Assembly: GCA_965215385.1 (NCBI GenBank)
Contig: OZ244059.1
Coordinates: 2,294,001 to 2,358,000 of the forward strand
Source: JAPORY01 sp965215385
Lineage (GTDB): Bacteria > Pseudomonadota > Alphaproteobacteria > Rhodobacterales > Rhodobacteraceae
DNA: 64,000 nt
Direction: 5' to 3'
In this document: positions 1 to 8,992 of the stretch, one piece after another
How positions within the stretch are numbered: the first letter of the stretch is position 1
How the letters are laid out: the number at the start of each line of letters is the position of its first letter
Translations under genes and position numbers: made by a program
The notes under the pieces: generated by a model
What the model saw: the letters and a program-made list of their open reading frames with translations, nothing else
Databases searched by the model: none
Told to the model about the DNA's origin: nothing

Positions 1-1
1 G

Positions 2-952
2 GATTTGGCGTCTCGTGATGTTGTTTCACGCTGTATGACATTGGAAATTCGGGAGGGTCGCGGCGTCGGTGCGGAGGGTGATCATATTCATTTGCACTTG
101 AACCATCTGCCGCCCGACACCTTGGCAGAACGGTTGCCTGGCATCTCGGAAAGTGCCCGAATTTTCGCTGGCATTGACGTAACCCGCGAACCAATTCCGG
201 TTCTTCCCACGGTTCATTATAATATGGGTGGTATTCCAACGAATTATTGGGGAGAGGTACTAGCACCGACCGACGAGGATAATAACGCAATTGCACCCGG
301 CCTCATGGCCGTCGGCGAGGCTGGCTGTGCAAGCGTCCACGGGGCCAATCGTCTTGGCTCGAACTCTTTGATTGACCTGGTGGTGTTTGGTCGCGCTGCT
401 GCTATTCGTGCATCATCGGTGGTGGATCTTGAGGCACCAGTCCCGCCGCCGAATCTCACGTCGGTTGACGCGGCGTTTGATCGGTTCGATAAATTCCGTC
501 ATGCCAAAGGACCGGTAGCGACTGCCGAGTTGAGGCTAGAGATGCAAAAAACCATGCAGGCTGACGCCGCTGTTTTCCGCACCAATGAGACTTTGCAGCA
601 GGGGCAGGAAAAAATGGAGGCTGTCGTTGCAAAACTTGAGGACATCGACGTGAGTGATCGTTCGCTGGTGTGGAACTCTGACTTAATGGAAACATTGGAA
701 CTCTCGAATCTAATGCCGAACGCCCTTGCCACAATTACCGCAGCAGCCAACCGAAAGGAGAGCCGAGGAGCTCACGCGCACGAAGATTACCCTGATCGTG
801 ATGATGAAAATTGGCGTAAACACAGTTTGGTATGGTTTTCTGAGGCGCAGACGCGTCTCGGATACCGAGATATTGTTCGTGAGCCGCTCACTAGTCAGAG
901 TGAGGGTGGCATTGATTTAGAAAAAATTGCACCCAAGGCTCGCGTTTATTGA
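2..952 (+). CDS. sdhA: Succinate dehydrogenase flavoprotein subunit, C-terminal part
   Basis: This subunit of complex II oxidises succinate to fumarate with covalently bound FAD at the cytoplasmic face of the membrane, feeding electrons to the SdhB iron-sulfur clusters. Only the last ~317 residues are present: the frame is open to base 2, so the gene starts outside the window and the TTG at 5 is not a start. Visible family signatures are HYNMGGIPTN near residue 72 and ANRLGSNSLIDLVVFGRAA near residue 113, which contains the substrate-binding Arg. The helical C-terminal domain ends in the usual PKARVY. sdhB follows 168 bp downstream on the same strand, the normal sdh order. No frameshift is seen. 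Confidence 0.97.
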   Translation, partial: DLASRDVVSRCMTLEIREGRGVGAEGDHIHLHLNHLPPDTLAERLPGISESARIFAGIDVTREPIPVLPTVHYNMGGIPTNYWGEVLAPTDEDNNAIAPGLMAVGEAGCASVHGANRLGSNSLIDLVVFGRAAAIRASSVVDLEAPVPPPNLTSVDAAFDRFDKFRHAKGPVATAELRLEMQKTMQADAAVFRTNETLQQGQEKMEAVVAKLEDIDVSDRSLVWNSDLMETLELSNLMPNALATITAAANRKESRGAHAHEDYPDRDDENWRKHSLVWFSEAQTRLGYRDIVREPLTSQSEGGIDLEKIAPKARVY

Positions 953-1120
953 CGCGTATGGATTATCGGAATGTCCGAAACGATCGACTTCTGACCAAAA
1001 CTAATCGCAGGATACTAATTTAATTGAGAGTCTTTTTTGGAAAACCTGCCAACCCATCATGTACGATGACTGTCGTCGGTCCATTATGAACTGAGAATCG
1101 TCGAAAGAGGACATATAATT

Positions 1121-1900
1121 ATGGTACAACTCACGCTTCCCAAAAATTCGCGGTGCAAAAAGGGAAAAACTTGGCCCAAGTCGAATGGTGCATCAGAATT
1201 GAGGGAGTTTCAAATTTATCGCTGGAGCCCTGACGACGATGATAATCCCCGCATTGATACCTATTTTGTTGATATGTCGACCTGCGGGCCTATGGTGCTT
1301 GATGCGCTGATAAAGATTAAAAGTGAAATTGACCCGACGTTGACATTCAGACGATCGTGTCGGGAGGGGATTTGCGGCTCCTGTGCCATGAATATTGACG
1401 GTACCAATACGCTGGCGTGCATTCATGGTACTGAGGAAGTAAAGGGCAAGATAAAGATTTATCCGTTGCCGCATATGCCGGTGATCAAAGATTTGATACC
1501 CGACTTAACGCATTTCTACGCTCAGCATGCTGCGATTATGCCGTGGTTGGAAACCAAGACCAACTTGCCAGCGAAAGAGTGGCAACAGTCAATTGAGGAT
1601 CGAAAGAAGCTTGACGGTTTATACGAGTGTGTCATGTGTGCCTCCTGCTCAACAGCGTGCCCATCATATTGGTGGAACGGTGATCGATATTTGGGCCCCG
1701 CTGCGTTGTTACATGCCTACCGCTGGTTGATTGATTCTCGGGATGAAGCGACTGGCGAGCGTTTGGACGATCTTGAAGATCCGTTCAAACTCTATCGCTG
1801 CCATACAATTATGAATTGTGCCAAGACCTGTCCCAAGGGGTTGAATCCTGCTAAGGCCATCGCTGAAATCAAGAAAATGATGCTTGAACGCACAATATAG
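1121..1900 (+). CDS. sdhB: Succinate dehydrogenase iron-sulfur subunit
   Basis: SdhB carries electrons from the FAD of SdhA to ubiquinone in complex II through three Fe-S clusters. The 259-residue length is normal. The N-terminal 2Fe-2S ferredoxin domain shows CREGICGSC and a distal Cys (TLAC). The C-terminal domain shows CVMCASCSTACP and CHTIMNCAKTCPKG, which ligate the 4Fe-4S and 3Fe-4S clusters. The ATG start is preceded by AGAGGA with suitable spacing. The gene follows sdhA in the same direction. deoD converges on it from the other strand, and no clear hairpin terminator is visible in the 115-bp gap. Confidence 0.98.
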   Translation: MVQLTLPKNSRCKKGKTWPKSNGASELREFQIYRWSPDDDDNPRIDTYFVDMSTCGPMVLDALIKIKSEIDPTLTFRRSCREGICGSCAMNIDGTNTLACIHGTEEVKGKIKIYPLPHMPVIKDLIPDLTHFYAQHAAIMPWLETKTNLPAKEWQQSIEDRKKLDGLYECVMCASCSTACPSYWWNGDRYLGPAALLHAYRWLIDSRDEATGERLDDLEDPFKLYRCHTIMNCAKTCPKGLNPAKAIAEIKKMMLERTI

Positions 1901-2015
1901 AATCGTGCCAATTGCTGCGTGTTGACCGATTGAATTACTTCTGACGTTTTCCCCCATGCCGGGTATCGGGTCGGTTGATTTTCGGCAGTGATGTCGACTT
2001 GTTTTTTCGCTGGTG

Positions 2016-2720
2016 TTAAGTGATGGCCGCACTTAGGGCGATTTCAAACATGCTTCCGAGACTGTTTTCGCGCTCTTCGGAGGTGAGTTCATTGCTCGTG
2101 TCGAGGTGATCTGATACGGTCAATATCGCGAGTGCCTTACGACCGTAGCGCGCGGCTAAGGTATAGAGTTCGGCGGTTTCCATTTCGACGGCGAGCACGC
2201 CGTGCCGAACCAATTGCTCTTTTAGGTCGCTTCGTTCAGAGTAGAAGACATCGGAAGAATATATTCCGCCGACAAGCGGCACGATACCAAGTTCATCACA
2301 AGCGGTTTCAGCCTTTCGTAATAGCTGATAGTTAGCTGTCGGGGCGAAATTGAGTTCCCGAAAGGTTTCTCGCGAAGGTGTGTTCACGGAACTCGCGGTC
2401 ATTGCCAAGATGATGTCACGCAGTTCTACGTGCTTTTGCATACCGCCGCATGATCCAACGCGAATGAGTTGCTTTACACCGTACTCCTTTATGAGTTCAT
2501 TGGCATAAATTGCCATTGATGCCATTCCCATTCCCGATCCCTGTATGGTCAACCGGTGACCGCGCCAGGTTCCCGTGAATCCGAGCATGCCGCGGACGCT
2601 ATTGACCAGCTCAGCGTTGTCCAAATAGGTTTCGGCTGCCCAGCGAGCGCGATAAGGGTCTCCCGGCATCAAGACGGTATCTGCTATATCTTCTTTTTTT
2701 GCACCAATATGGATTGTCAC
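2016..2720 (-). CDS. deoD: Purine nucleoside phosphorylase, DeoD type
   Basis: DeoD reversibly phosphorolyses purine (deoxy)nucleosides to free base and (deoxy)ribose-1-phosphate in cytoplasmic purine salvage; the bacterial form is a hexamer. The 234-residue length matches the family. The N-terminus has the phosphate-binding MPGDPYRA region (residues ~18-25), the middle has RVGSCGG, and VEMETAELY provides nucleoside-contact residues. TVSDHLDT carries the catalytic Asp near residue 203, and SEERE follows. The gene stands alone, convergent with sdhB. A short inverted repeat lies about 50 bp upstream of its start. Confidence 0.96.
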   Translation of the reverse strand: MTIHIGAKKEDIADTVLMPGDPYRARWAAETYLDNAELVNSVRGMLGFTGTWRGHRLTIQGSGMGMASMAIYANELIKEYGVKQLIRVGSCGGMQKHVELRDIILAMTASSVNTPSRETFRELNFAPTANYQLLRKAETACDELGIVPLVGGIYSSDVFYSERSDLKEQLVRHGVLAVEMETAELYTLAARYGRKALAILTVSDHLDTSNELTSEERENSLGSMFEIALSAAIT

Positions 2721-3072
2721 AATTCTCTCGCCAATTTGATTAAACCAAAGTTTTTCGTAGTTGGTAATAACCTGTCACACTGATACAGGTGATTGGTGTG
2801 ATTGCCAACTAGAAAGTACCCATCGTTGTGGGGTTTCATATAAACCCATTGGGTTATGTTGCGTTTATTTTGACCAGGGCTGCTCAACATTGGGAACTGT
2901 CGGCATCAGGTATTTTCTAAGCTGGTTGCCGCGCCTAGAACAACAACTCTCGCCACAGTCAAATCCACTTTGAATCTACCTCGTTGATCGTTGACAGCTG
3001 CAGCGAAATAGACTATCGGCAAGTGCTATGACGAACCCTGCATTTCTATGTCAGCATCTATGATTATGCCGC
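2721..3072. other. Intergenic region upstream of deoD
   Basis: I see no credible gene here. It holds the deoD promoter side, including the inverted repeat at 2770-2790, and otherwise unremarkable sequence. Confidence 0.5.
2770..2790. promoter_or_regulatory. Inverted repeat upstream of deoD, possible operator
   Basis: ACCTGT and ACAGGT form a perfect 6-bp inverted repeat separated by nine bases, about 50 bp before the deoD start. A wider CACAC/GTGTG pair overlaps it. The position suits a repressor site for a purine-salvage gene, but this is inference from symmetry only. Confidence 0.25.
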
Positions 3073-3413
3073 TTATTGCTTAGGAGTTGCGTGTTTCAAG
3101 ATCGGGAGGGTGATCGTCATGTGCGACTTTATGGCAACGAGGCGATTATGGGATTGCGAACGATAGCGCAACGAAGCTACTCGGGTTTGCTGCGAAAGAT
3201 GATTCGCTTGGGTCTGGCTCGTTAAAAGGACCCGTTGGCGTTGTTTAATCGCCAGATGGAAGTGTGAAAAAGGATTGAGGGCCTCGTCACAGATTACCGG
3301 GCTGCTCGTGAGTAAGGTGGTCTGCGCGGCGGCGGTCGTGACCATTGCCGCCAGCACGGCGGCCAAGATGATTAGCCTGGCGAGCGGGGGGAAGTGATTG
3401 CAATATTGGTCAT
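3073..3413 (-). pseudogene. Small secreted protein; start codon one base out of frame at a poly-C tract
   Basis: An ATG at 3413, preceded by GAGG seven bases upstream, opens MTNIAIT and reaches a run of six C. If the run had seven, the frame would continue into an uninterrupted signal peptide (LARLIILAAVLAAMV, then TTAAAQ) and about 80 more residues to the stop at 3073. As sequenced, the ATG frame stops a few codons later. The rest of the protein is basic and unrecognised, with one Cys in VICDE soon after the predicted AxAQ cleavage site. The layout matches the genes at 6774 and 51210: same strand, Shine-Dalgarno, ATG, poly-C, then an Ala/Leu signal peptide ending in AQ(T/S). It could be a phase-variable gene in the off state, a decayed gene, or a homopolymer error. 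Confidence 0.5.
3386..3391. repeat. Poly-G/C tract (6) inside the start region of a secreted-protein gene
   Basis: Six G on the + strand read as six C in the minus-strand gene. One more C would join the ATG at 3413 to the signal-peptide frame. Confidence 0.6.
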
Positions 3414-3862
3414 GATTTAACCTCGATTGTGTTACTGTTCTCCTTCATCGGATGTGCGGCAGCAAGGCAACTTCTATTTTCAGACTGGCCCGCTACCAAG
3501 ACCTGAAAAAAATGCTCACGAAGCTGTGCGGCTTTATCACTGGTTGTATGAATTATTTCGATTGGCTTAAGTTAATGCCATTGGTAGGCGGGGCGGAAGC
3601 AGGATCGTCACCACAACCAGCACACGGAATGCCCTAGGATACATTGACAGCAGGTAATTCATCCGGGCCGACGGCGGCACTCGGCACTGTCGGCCTGAAA
3701 GCGGTCATGCCCAACAGACGGCTAACTTGCTGGGTGAGGTGTCTTCCTGCACCGACACAACATACCCTTCAAGCGGGAAATTGTTAACAGGCCTTGACCG
3801 GCAGGGAATCCTTGCTTACCCTGTTTTCAGGTTGTAACGTACTCACACTCCAAAGCAAAGGC
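3414..3862. other. Intergenic region with an inverted repeat
   Basis: I see no recognisable gene. The short open frame at 3452-3637 has no family match that I know and no good ribosome site. GGCCGAC (3666-3672) and GTCGGCC (3689-3695) form a 7-bp hairpin with a 16-base loop and no T-run. Confidence 0.4.
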
Positions 3863-4426
3863 ATGGCGGAACTAGCCCGGGTCATGAAACCCGCAACATA
3901 TCAGGATGTTCTGGACGCACCGCCGCATCAGGTGGCGGAGGTGCTGGACGGGACGCTCTACACTCACCCGCGCCCCGCTATGCGCCACGCTTGGGTGAGT
4001 TCCGTTATTGGGGGGAAATTAAACCCGTCCTTTAGTTTCGGTGACGGTGGCCCCGGCGGCTGGTGGATTCTTGATGAACCCGAGTTGCACTTGGGTGCCG
4101 ACATTGTTGTGCCCGATGTGGCCGGCTGGCGGCGCAAAACGATGCCAGACTATCCTGATGCGGCCTATTGCGCCATTCCACCAGATTGGGTGTGTGAAGT
4201 ACTTTCGCCTTCAACCCGGCGCATTGATCAGAACGAGAAGCGCACGATCTATGCCCGCGACGGGGTTTCGCATCTGTGGTTTGTTGATCCGGATGCCCAG
4301 ATCTTGGAAGCCTTTGAACTTCGTAAGGGACAGTGGGTCCTGTTGACAACGCTGTCAGATGATGCGGCGGTGTCGCTGCCACCGTTCGCAGCAATCTCCT
4401 TTCCCTTGGACGCACTCTGGCCATGA
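3863..4426 (+). CDS. Uma2 family PD-(D/E)XK endonuclease-like protein
   Basis: Uma2 (DUF820) proteins have the restriction-endonuclease fold and are common, usually uncharacterised accessory genes. I chose the ATG at 3863 (MAELARVMKP), which gives 187 residues, the usual family length; an upstream in-frame ATG would add an unlikely extension. Family marks are YQDVLDAPPHQVAEVLDG near the N-terminus, the core ADIVVPDVAGWRR with its Asp, the strand WVCEVLSPST with the conserved Glu, then ARDGVSHLWFVDP. The nuclease core residues are therefore present. It stands alone between two secreted-protein genes in accessory DNA. Confidence 0.85.
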   Translation: MAELARVMKPATYQDVLDAPPHQVAEVLDGTLYTHPRPAMRHAWVSSVIGGKLNPSFSFGDGGPGGWWILDEPELHLGADIVVPDVAGWRRKTMPDYPDAAYCAIPPDWVCEVLSPSTRRIDQNEKRTIYARDGVSHLWFVDPDAQILEAFELRKGQWVLLTTLSDDAAVSLPPFAAISFPLDALWP

Positions 4427-4851
4427 CAAAACAGGAATAAACAAGACGAGGGTAGCCCTATGCGCACGCATGGCATGGGTGCCACTGCCGCCTTTCAAAA
4501 AGTCGCATAAATTCAAGTAGTTTAGAGGCCGCATCTGCCTGGAATAGACGAAATATAAGAGAATTACAAAAAAGACCAAACATAGACGCATAAAGGCAAC
4601 AGACGAAATGCCCACGGTTCTTCAGCGCGATCCTGTTGCGTTCGAGGAATTTTAATTGATCATGGGGCACGTCGTGACGACAGAACGTCAAAACAAAAAG
4701 CGTAACCCGAGAACCAGCAAAAAGAAAAAATTTTAATTTTCGCGCCGTGATTAGAAAAACTGTCCTCCTCGGACAGTTTTTCCTTTTGAGAATTACGTTT
4801 TTTGACGTAGCGAAATTAGATTCCCGTTATCAATTCAATGACGATAGCGCC
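4427..4851. other. Intergenic region with terminator
   Basis: No gene is supported. The notable element is the perfect hairpin at 4755-4781, listed separately; open frames here are opposite-strand shadows. Confidence 0.5.
4755..4781. terminator. Perfect bidirectional rho-independent terminator
   Basis: AAAAACTGTCC, a five-base loop, then GGACAGTTTTT: an 11-bp perfect stem whose outer A/T pairs give a T-run on both strands. It lies about 70 bp past the stop of the minus-strand secreted-protein gene and some 330 bp past the plus-strand Uma2 gene, so it can end transcription from both. Confidence 0.85.
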
Positions 4852-5451
4852 CTAGCAGGTCGGTTTCCATTGTGTGTACCCCATGTCGAGGTATTTTTGA
4901 GAGACGGTATCGTCATCGGTCGCGACGATTTTGACGCTGAGCAAATCGCTGAGATTGAGGTCACCCGGTCCGGAGTTAATGACCCTAGTTTCCACGCGCA
5001 TCTCTTGCACCGTGGCGCCCGTGTTACGGCAATTGTTGTCAATGGATGTGCCGAAGACCTCAATATTGCAGCCGGTCGCCGTCAGACAGTCGCCGGCCAG
5101 AGCATCACCATCGCCCACACCGTCCACTTCCGAGACGCCGCCCCGGAACCCATCAGTTATGGTGAACCGGCCGGGGCGGACGAGGGTGGGCTTACGGATG
5201 GTGACGGACGGTAGATCGCTGGCTGCGAGGCCAGTACAACTGTACTTCAGATCAAAATCCCAGTTCGCCCCCTCCTCAACGGTCAGGGTGTTGTTTTCAA
5301 AACTCTTATCGTCATCCGACCAGACATTGACGACCGTGATGCTGCACGGGGGTGTCTGGGCGAGGGAGGAAGTGGCACTGACGGCCAGGAGAAGGGCGAG
5401 AAATGCCGGAAGAGCCTTCAGCCTCGCGAGGAGGAGGAAAAATTGATTCAT
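4852..5451 (-). CDS. Small secreted protein with AQTPPC mature N-terminus
   Basis: The 199-residue product starts with a Sec signal peptide: MNQFFLLLARLKALP, a hydrophobic Leu/Ala core, then SSLAQ, with probable cleavage before QTPPC. The start ATG has AAAGGA eight bases upstream. The mature part is acidic and Asp/Asn-rich with several Cys (PPC, YSC, GDCLTATGC, NNC, and a C-terminal Cys), suggesting periplasmic disulfides or an exported beta-sandwich. I recognise no family. Its signal peptide and AQTPPC junction resemble the genes at 3413, 6774 and 51210. Unlike them it has no poly-C tract and is in frame from its ATG, so it may be the intact member. A strong terminator follows. Confidence 0.75.
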   Translation of the reverse strand: MNQFFLLLARLKALPAFLALLLAVSATSSLAQTPPCSITVVNVWSDDDKSFENNTLTVEEGANWDFDLKYSCTGLAASDLPSVTIRKPTLVRPGRFTITDGFRGGVSEVDGVGDGDALAGDCLTATGCNIEVFGTSIDNNCRNTGATVQEMRVETRVINSGPGDLNLSDLLSVKIVATDDDTVSQKYLDMGYTQWKPTC

Positions 5452-6160
5452 GATTGATTCCTTTCGAATTTGTCCAGTACGAGATGCTACTAAAATGAAC
5501 AGTAACCTTTGTCAACACGCAACCGTGAGCGTATTTTGAATTATGCGTACGGTGTCGCAGTAAGGAAACAGAATTATGTCAAGAGATCAAATAGACCCAA
5601 AACATCTTGAGCACCTATAAGGATTCCGAGAATGAAAGGATTTTCAGTCATCTCGTGCTTGAGAAATAGGATAGGATAATCGTCCCCAAGTCATTTAAGA
5701 CGATATTCAGTATGGTCTGCATCTCGTGCAATGCGGCAGTTAACCCAACGTTTACGCTGATTGTCCCAGCGATATCCGCAACCGCCGATCCATATTATTT
5801 TGGGAAATTTATCACGAAAATCGTCGCAATTTGTTTGGCGCGGGCGCAGTCCCGTCTTGGTTTAAACCCGGCCCAGTTCAATATCCTGATCCAGCTCCTC
5901 AATTGCTACATAGACTTAGGGGACTGGGACCATCTTACGGTTTGAATGCTGGATGTATCGGACCGAAGAAGCTCTTGGCTTCTTTCGGGAACTTTATGCT
6001 GCTTTGAAAGCCTTGGATGATCCAATCATGATGTCAAGATACACGAGCGGCCCGTAGAGAGCCGCTTTGTTTGAGGAATCTATTGTTACCGGCATGAATG
6101 GTACGTTCCGGCACCCTGCGGTGCCTTCTCGTTGGTCAGTTTTCGGGGTTGCACCAGGAT
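5452..6160. other. Long intergenic region
   Basis: No supported gene. The open frame at 5712-5945 has no family resemblance that I can see. An imperfect hairpin (AGAAGC/GCTTCT core) lies near 5964-5980. The first ~100 bases should hold the promoter of the minus-strand secreted-protein gene. Confidence 0.4.
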
Positions 6161-6774
6161 TTACTGATTCCCCCCGATCTTCCCACCCCCTTGGTTGACC
6201 CGCGCACAACCCTTGCCGCCCATAAACAGGAAGTAGGCGCTGCCGCTTTCCGTCCACTGGCTGGTGTTCACCGGCGGGCTGAAGACCGGGATCACCAGCT
6301 CGCCAGGACCCTGATTAATATTGCGGGGATTCCGGTTGGTCCAGACATGGGCGCCGGCCTTGGGCCGCACCTCAATGATGTTGTCGCCCAGCACGCCGCC
6401 GGAGAAATTCATTTTGTTTGTCGAATCCGGGTTGCGCCACCGGCCGCCGCCGAGCGACGCCGTCCGCCACTCCCAGTCGTTGAAAGTGGATCCGAAATCA
6501 TTTTGTGAGGTAATCAATCCTATGTTGATGTTGAAGCTCCGCCGCGTCACGTTAGGGTTGGTGGACGAGAGGATGAGCTTAATGAGGCCCGGCGTGGCGT
6601 GATCGCCGCAGCCATCGACGACGGGGCTGCCAGCATTGGCAAGCGAGACGGTGCAGATGCCAGACCAGCAGTTGGGAGGCGTCTGCGCCTGTGCACTCGT
6701 GGCCAGCGTCAGGGCGACCAGCGCGGCGGTAAGGGTTGTTAGACTTCTAATAAGGGGGGGGCAAATTGAAGCAT
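6161..6774 (-). pseudogene. Secreted protein with Cys pairs; start one base out of frame at poly-C
   Basis: An ATG at 6774 with GGAGG eight bases upstream opens MLQFA and then hits eight C. With nine C it would run on as PPLIRSLTTLTAALVALTL and ATSAQAQTPPNC, a clear Sec signal peptide, followed by ~165 residues to the stop at 6161. With eight C the ATG frame ends after eleven codons. The open frame can only be extended upstream through the ribosome site to a TTG, which is not a plausible start. The mature protein is Gly/Asn/Trp-rich with Cys in PPNCWSGIC, DGCGD and GKGCARV; no known family. Because everything past the tract is an intact 200-residue frame, phase variation or a sequence error fits better than old decay. 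Confidence 0.6.
6754..6761. repeat. Poly-G/C tract (8) at the start of a secreted-protein gene
   Basis: Eight G on the + strand, read as C8 twelve codons or fewer after the minus-strand ATG. Nine (or six) would put the ATG in frame with the signal peptide. Confidence 0.65.
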
Positions 6775-6886
6775 TGTTGTATCCTCCAAAATGGTTTGAC
6801 ACGTCCTTTCTACACGGTGTTGCGTACAAATGCAACAAGAACTTGACTATTTTTTGTCAGTATTTGCGGCTTTTGAAATCGAATAG

Positions 6887-7072
6887 GCCCGCCAACACCC
6901 GGCCACTGAGTCGGCGATTAATCTGCTGGAGCATCATGGCCGAAAACGGCGCCTATCCGATGGTGCCGATGGTTTGACACGGATGGTCGGCATCGCGATT
7001 GTGGCGGCGAACCGCCTGCGTTTCGGACGCGTCCCTCGCGACGACGAGCGTGAGCGAGAACGCCGCAACTAG
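6887..7072 (+). pseudogene. IS transposase C-terminal remnant
   Basis: Sixty-one codons read ARQHPATESAINLLEHHG ... GADGLTRMVGIAIVAANRLRFG and end in an Arg/Glu-rich tail and TAG. This is the pattern of the last part of IS1182/ISNCY-type transposases, in which a self-similarity segment is followed by a conserved Ala/Asn helix and a basic tail. No N-terminal part or inverted repeat is visible nearby, and an in-frame stop lies just before it, so it is a fragment of a lost element. It differs from the two IS copies at 7.5 and 11.2 kb. Confidence 0.6.
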
Positions 7073-7521
7073 CGTCGCGCCGCTTAGTCACTTATTCACC
7101 AAACCTGCTGCCCACCGACCGGCGAAATCCATCCGCCCGGTCGCTGTTGTGCCGATTTTACCATGTTCATGCCGACGTGAGTTGATTGGTTGGCGATCTT
7201 TTTTCGTAACTGTTCAGGTACTGGATATAGTAATTGTGACTTTTTCTATACCACATTGAGTTACTATTTCTGTTTGCTCTCAACGGCCCTCGTAGAAAAT
7301 TGGATTGAACGAAACAAAACAATCTACATACGGTATACCATTACTCTTTAAGCATAAAAGTAGACTGACTTATGCCTGAATAGTTACCTTTTTTCTTTTT
7401 AGCTCAAATTATCGCCTTTTTTGGAAAATAATCCGGCGCAGCCGCTTGGCACTGGCGAAAAAAAGGGTTTTTTTACGGACACTAGTTAATTGATAAGATT
7501 GATCAATAATAATTCTTATTA
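7073..7521. other. AT-rich intergenic region before the IS
   Basis: No gene is supported. Composition becomes strongly AT-rich from about 7200. The left inverted repeat of the first IS copy begins at 7522. Confidence 0.5.
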
Positions 7522-8992
7522 GAGCCGCTTGCAAAATTCATCAGGCGAGCGAATTTTTCCTGCGAACTGGCAATTTTTTTGTGAAAACAGTGGACCTGAG
7601 GCAACCGTTTGTATATAAAATTGTGAGCAACACAAAATACAGAGGAGGTTGTCCTAGGTCCTTATCAAACACCTTTAACGATATCTGGAATCGACTTCAA
7701 GGGGAATTGTTTCCGACCCTAGCTCCGGATCTCGGTCCGTTGACGGCGAACCACCAGCGTTTTGTCGCGGTTCTGGATATGAAGCCGGTTGAGACTTTTA
7801 TTCAGACGCCTTCGTAGGGTCGTGGTCGTCCCCTTTCGGACCGCTGGGCCTTGGCGCGGTCCTTCATCGCCAAGGCGGTTTGGGACTTGCCGACCATGCG
7901 GGCGTTGCTCGACCGTCGCCAGTGTGACCCCAAATTGCGGCGGCTTTGCGGTTGGAAGCGTGTCGGTGCAATCCCAGGTGAGTCGACCTTCTCGGGCCTT
8001 TGCTTGGTTTGCCGCAACGGATGCATAAGGCACTGATTGCAAGCGCGTTTGCGGCAGTGGTCGTCGGGCATATTTCCCGAGATTCGACCGCTATTGCGGC
8101 CCGGGAAAAACCGCAGGCCAAGGAGGCAAAACCGAAGACGACTCGCAAGCGCGGACGCCCCCGTAACGGTGAAACCAGACCCCAAGAGCTCCGGCGTCTT
8201 GACCGCCAATTGAACGGTGGACTATCGCTTGAACAAATGTTGGCGGAGCTTCTGAACGCCGGTGCTATTGGGACCAAACGTAACGCCAAAGCATTACCAA
8301 ACCCGTTGGCAGGGTGACAAGTTTCACCTTGATGTGTCCGATGGCGACATCCCCATCAGTGGACTTCTGACCTCCGCGTCGCGGCACGACAGTCAGGCGT
8401 CACTGCCACTGGCCACGATGACGGACGGTCGGGTGGATTACGGTTATGAACTCATGGACGCCGCTGACGATTGTTCCGAGATCCATCAGCACGCCGCGGC
8501 GTCAGGACAGGTCGCCCGCATCGACCCTAATCCCCGCCGCGATCAAGCGCGAAAGCAACGGTTGGCCGCCGCGGCACGGGCACGAAAAGCCATCGGCCAG
8601 ACGGATCCGGCCAAGGAACGCGATAAACAACGTTCCAGTGTCGAACGGGTAAACGGTGCTCGCAAAGACCGCTATGGCGGCCGCCATATTCGGGTTCAGG
8701 GCGCGACGAAGGTTGCGTGTCATCTCTTCTTCGGGGTCATGGCCTTAACCGTCGAACAATTGCTCCGTCTTCACATTTAGACCCTCTGACTGTCGTCGGT
8801 CGCGTTCAGGCTTTTGCCCGAGCGCGGTTTGGCGTGCGCACCGACGGGAAAAGGAGCGAGAAATTCGCAGGAACTCGCCGATTTTGTGGACAAAATGTGT
8901 CGCCAGCCTTGATTTTGTATTAGCGGGTTATGTCTCATATGTGTGGCTATTGTTTCGCCCAGTCTCCCCTCCGTTGTTTTTGCAAGTGGCTC
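7522..8992 (+). mobile_element. IS copy 1 (DDE transposase, IS1182/IS5-like), inactivated
   Basis: Ends were located by comparing the two copies in this window. GAGCCGCTTGCAAAA opens the left end, and the reverse complement of the right end reads GAGCCACTTGCAAAA, an almost perfect terminal inverted repeat. The element is about 1.47 kb and holds one transposase gene, here broken. No clear target-site duplication is visible. It lies in inverted orientation to copy 2 at 11152-12436, and the two bracket an AAA ATPase gene. Confidence 0.75.
7656..8780 (+). pseudogene. Transposase pseudogene of IS copy 1
   Basis: By alignment with copy 2, the start codon ATG is AGG here (7656), although the AGAGGAGG ribosome site survives. 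The frame then reads SLSNTFNDIWNRLQGELFP, meets a stop after FIQTPS, continues as GRGRPLSDR, and shifts frame near ESTFS and again after GTKRNAK. The C-terminal half from QGDKFHLDVSDGDIPISGLL to VEQLLRLHI is intact and keeps the ELMDAADD and SSVERVN segments that should carry the second catalytic Asp and the Glu. The family is the DUF772 plus DDE type; I am less sure between IS1182 and IS5 groups. Confidence 0.8.

Noticed and set aside
4747..5446. Plus-strand open frames antisense to the secreted-protein gene
   Set aside because: They are shadows of the minus-strand gene, which has a signal peptide, a ribosome site and a terminator; the plus-strand frames have none.
5712..5945. Plus-strand 77-codon open frame
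   Set aside because: No ribosome site or family resemblance; isolated in intergenic DNA.
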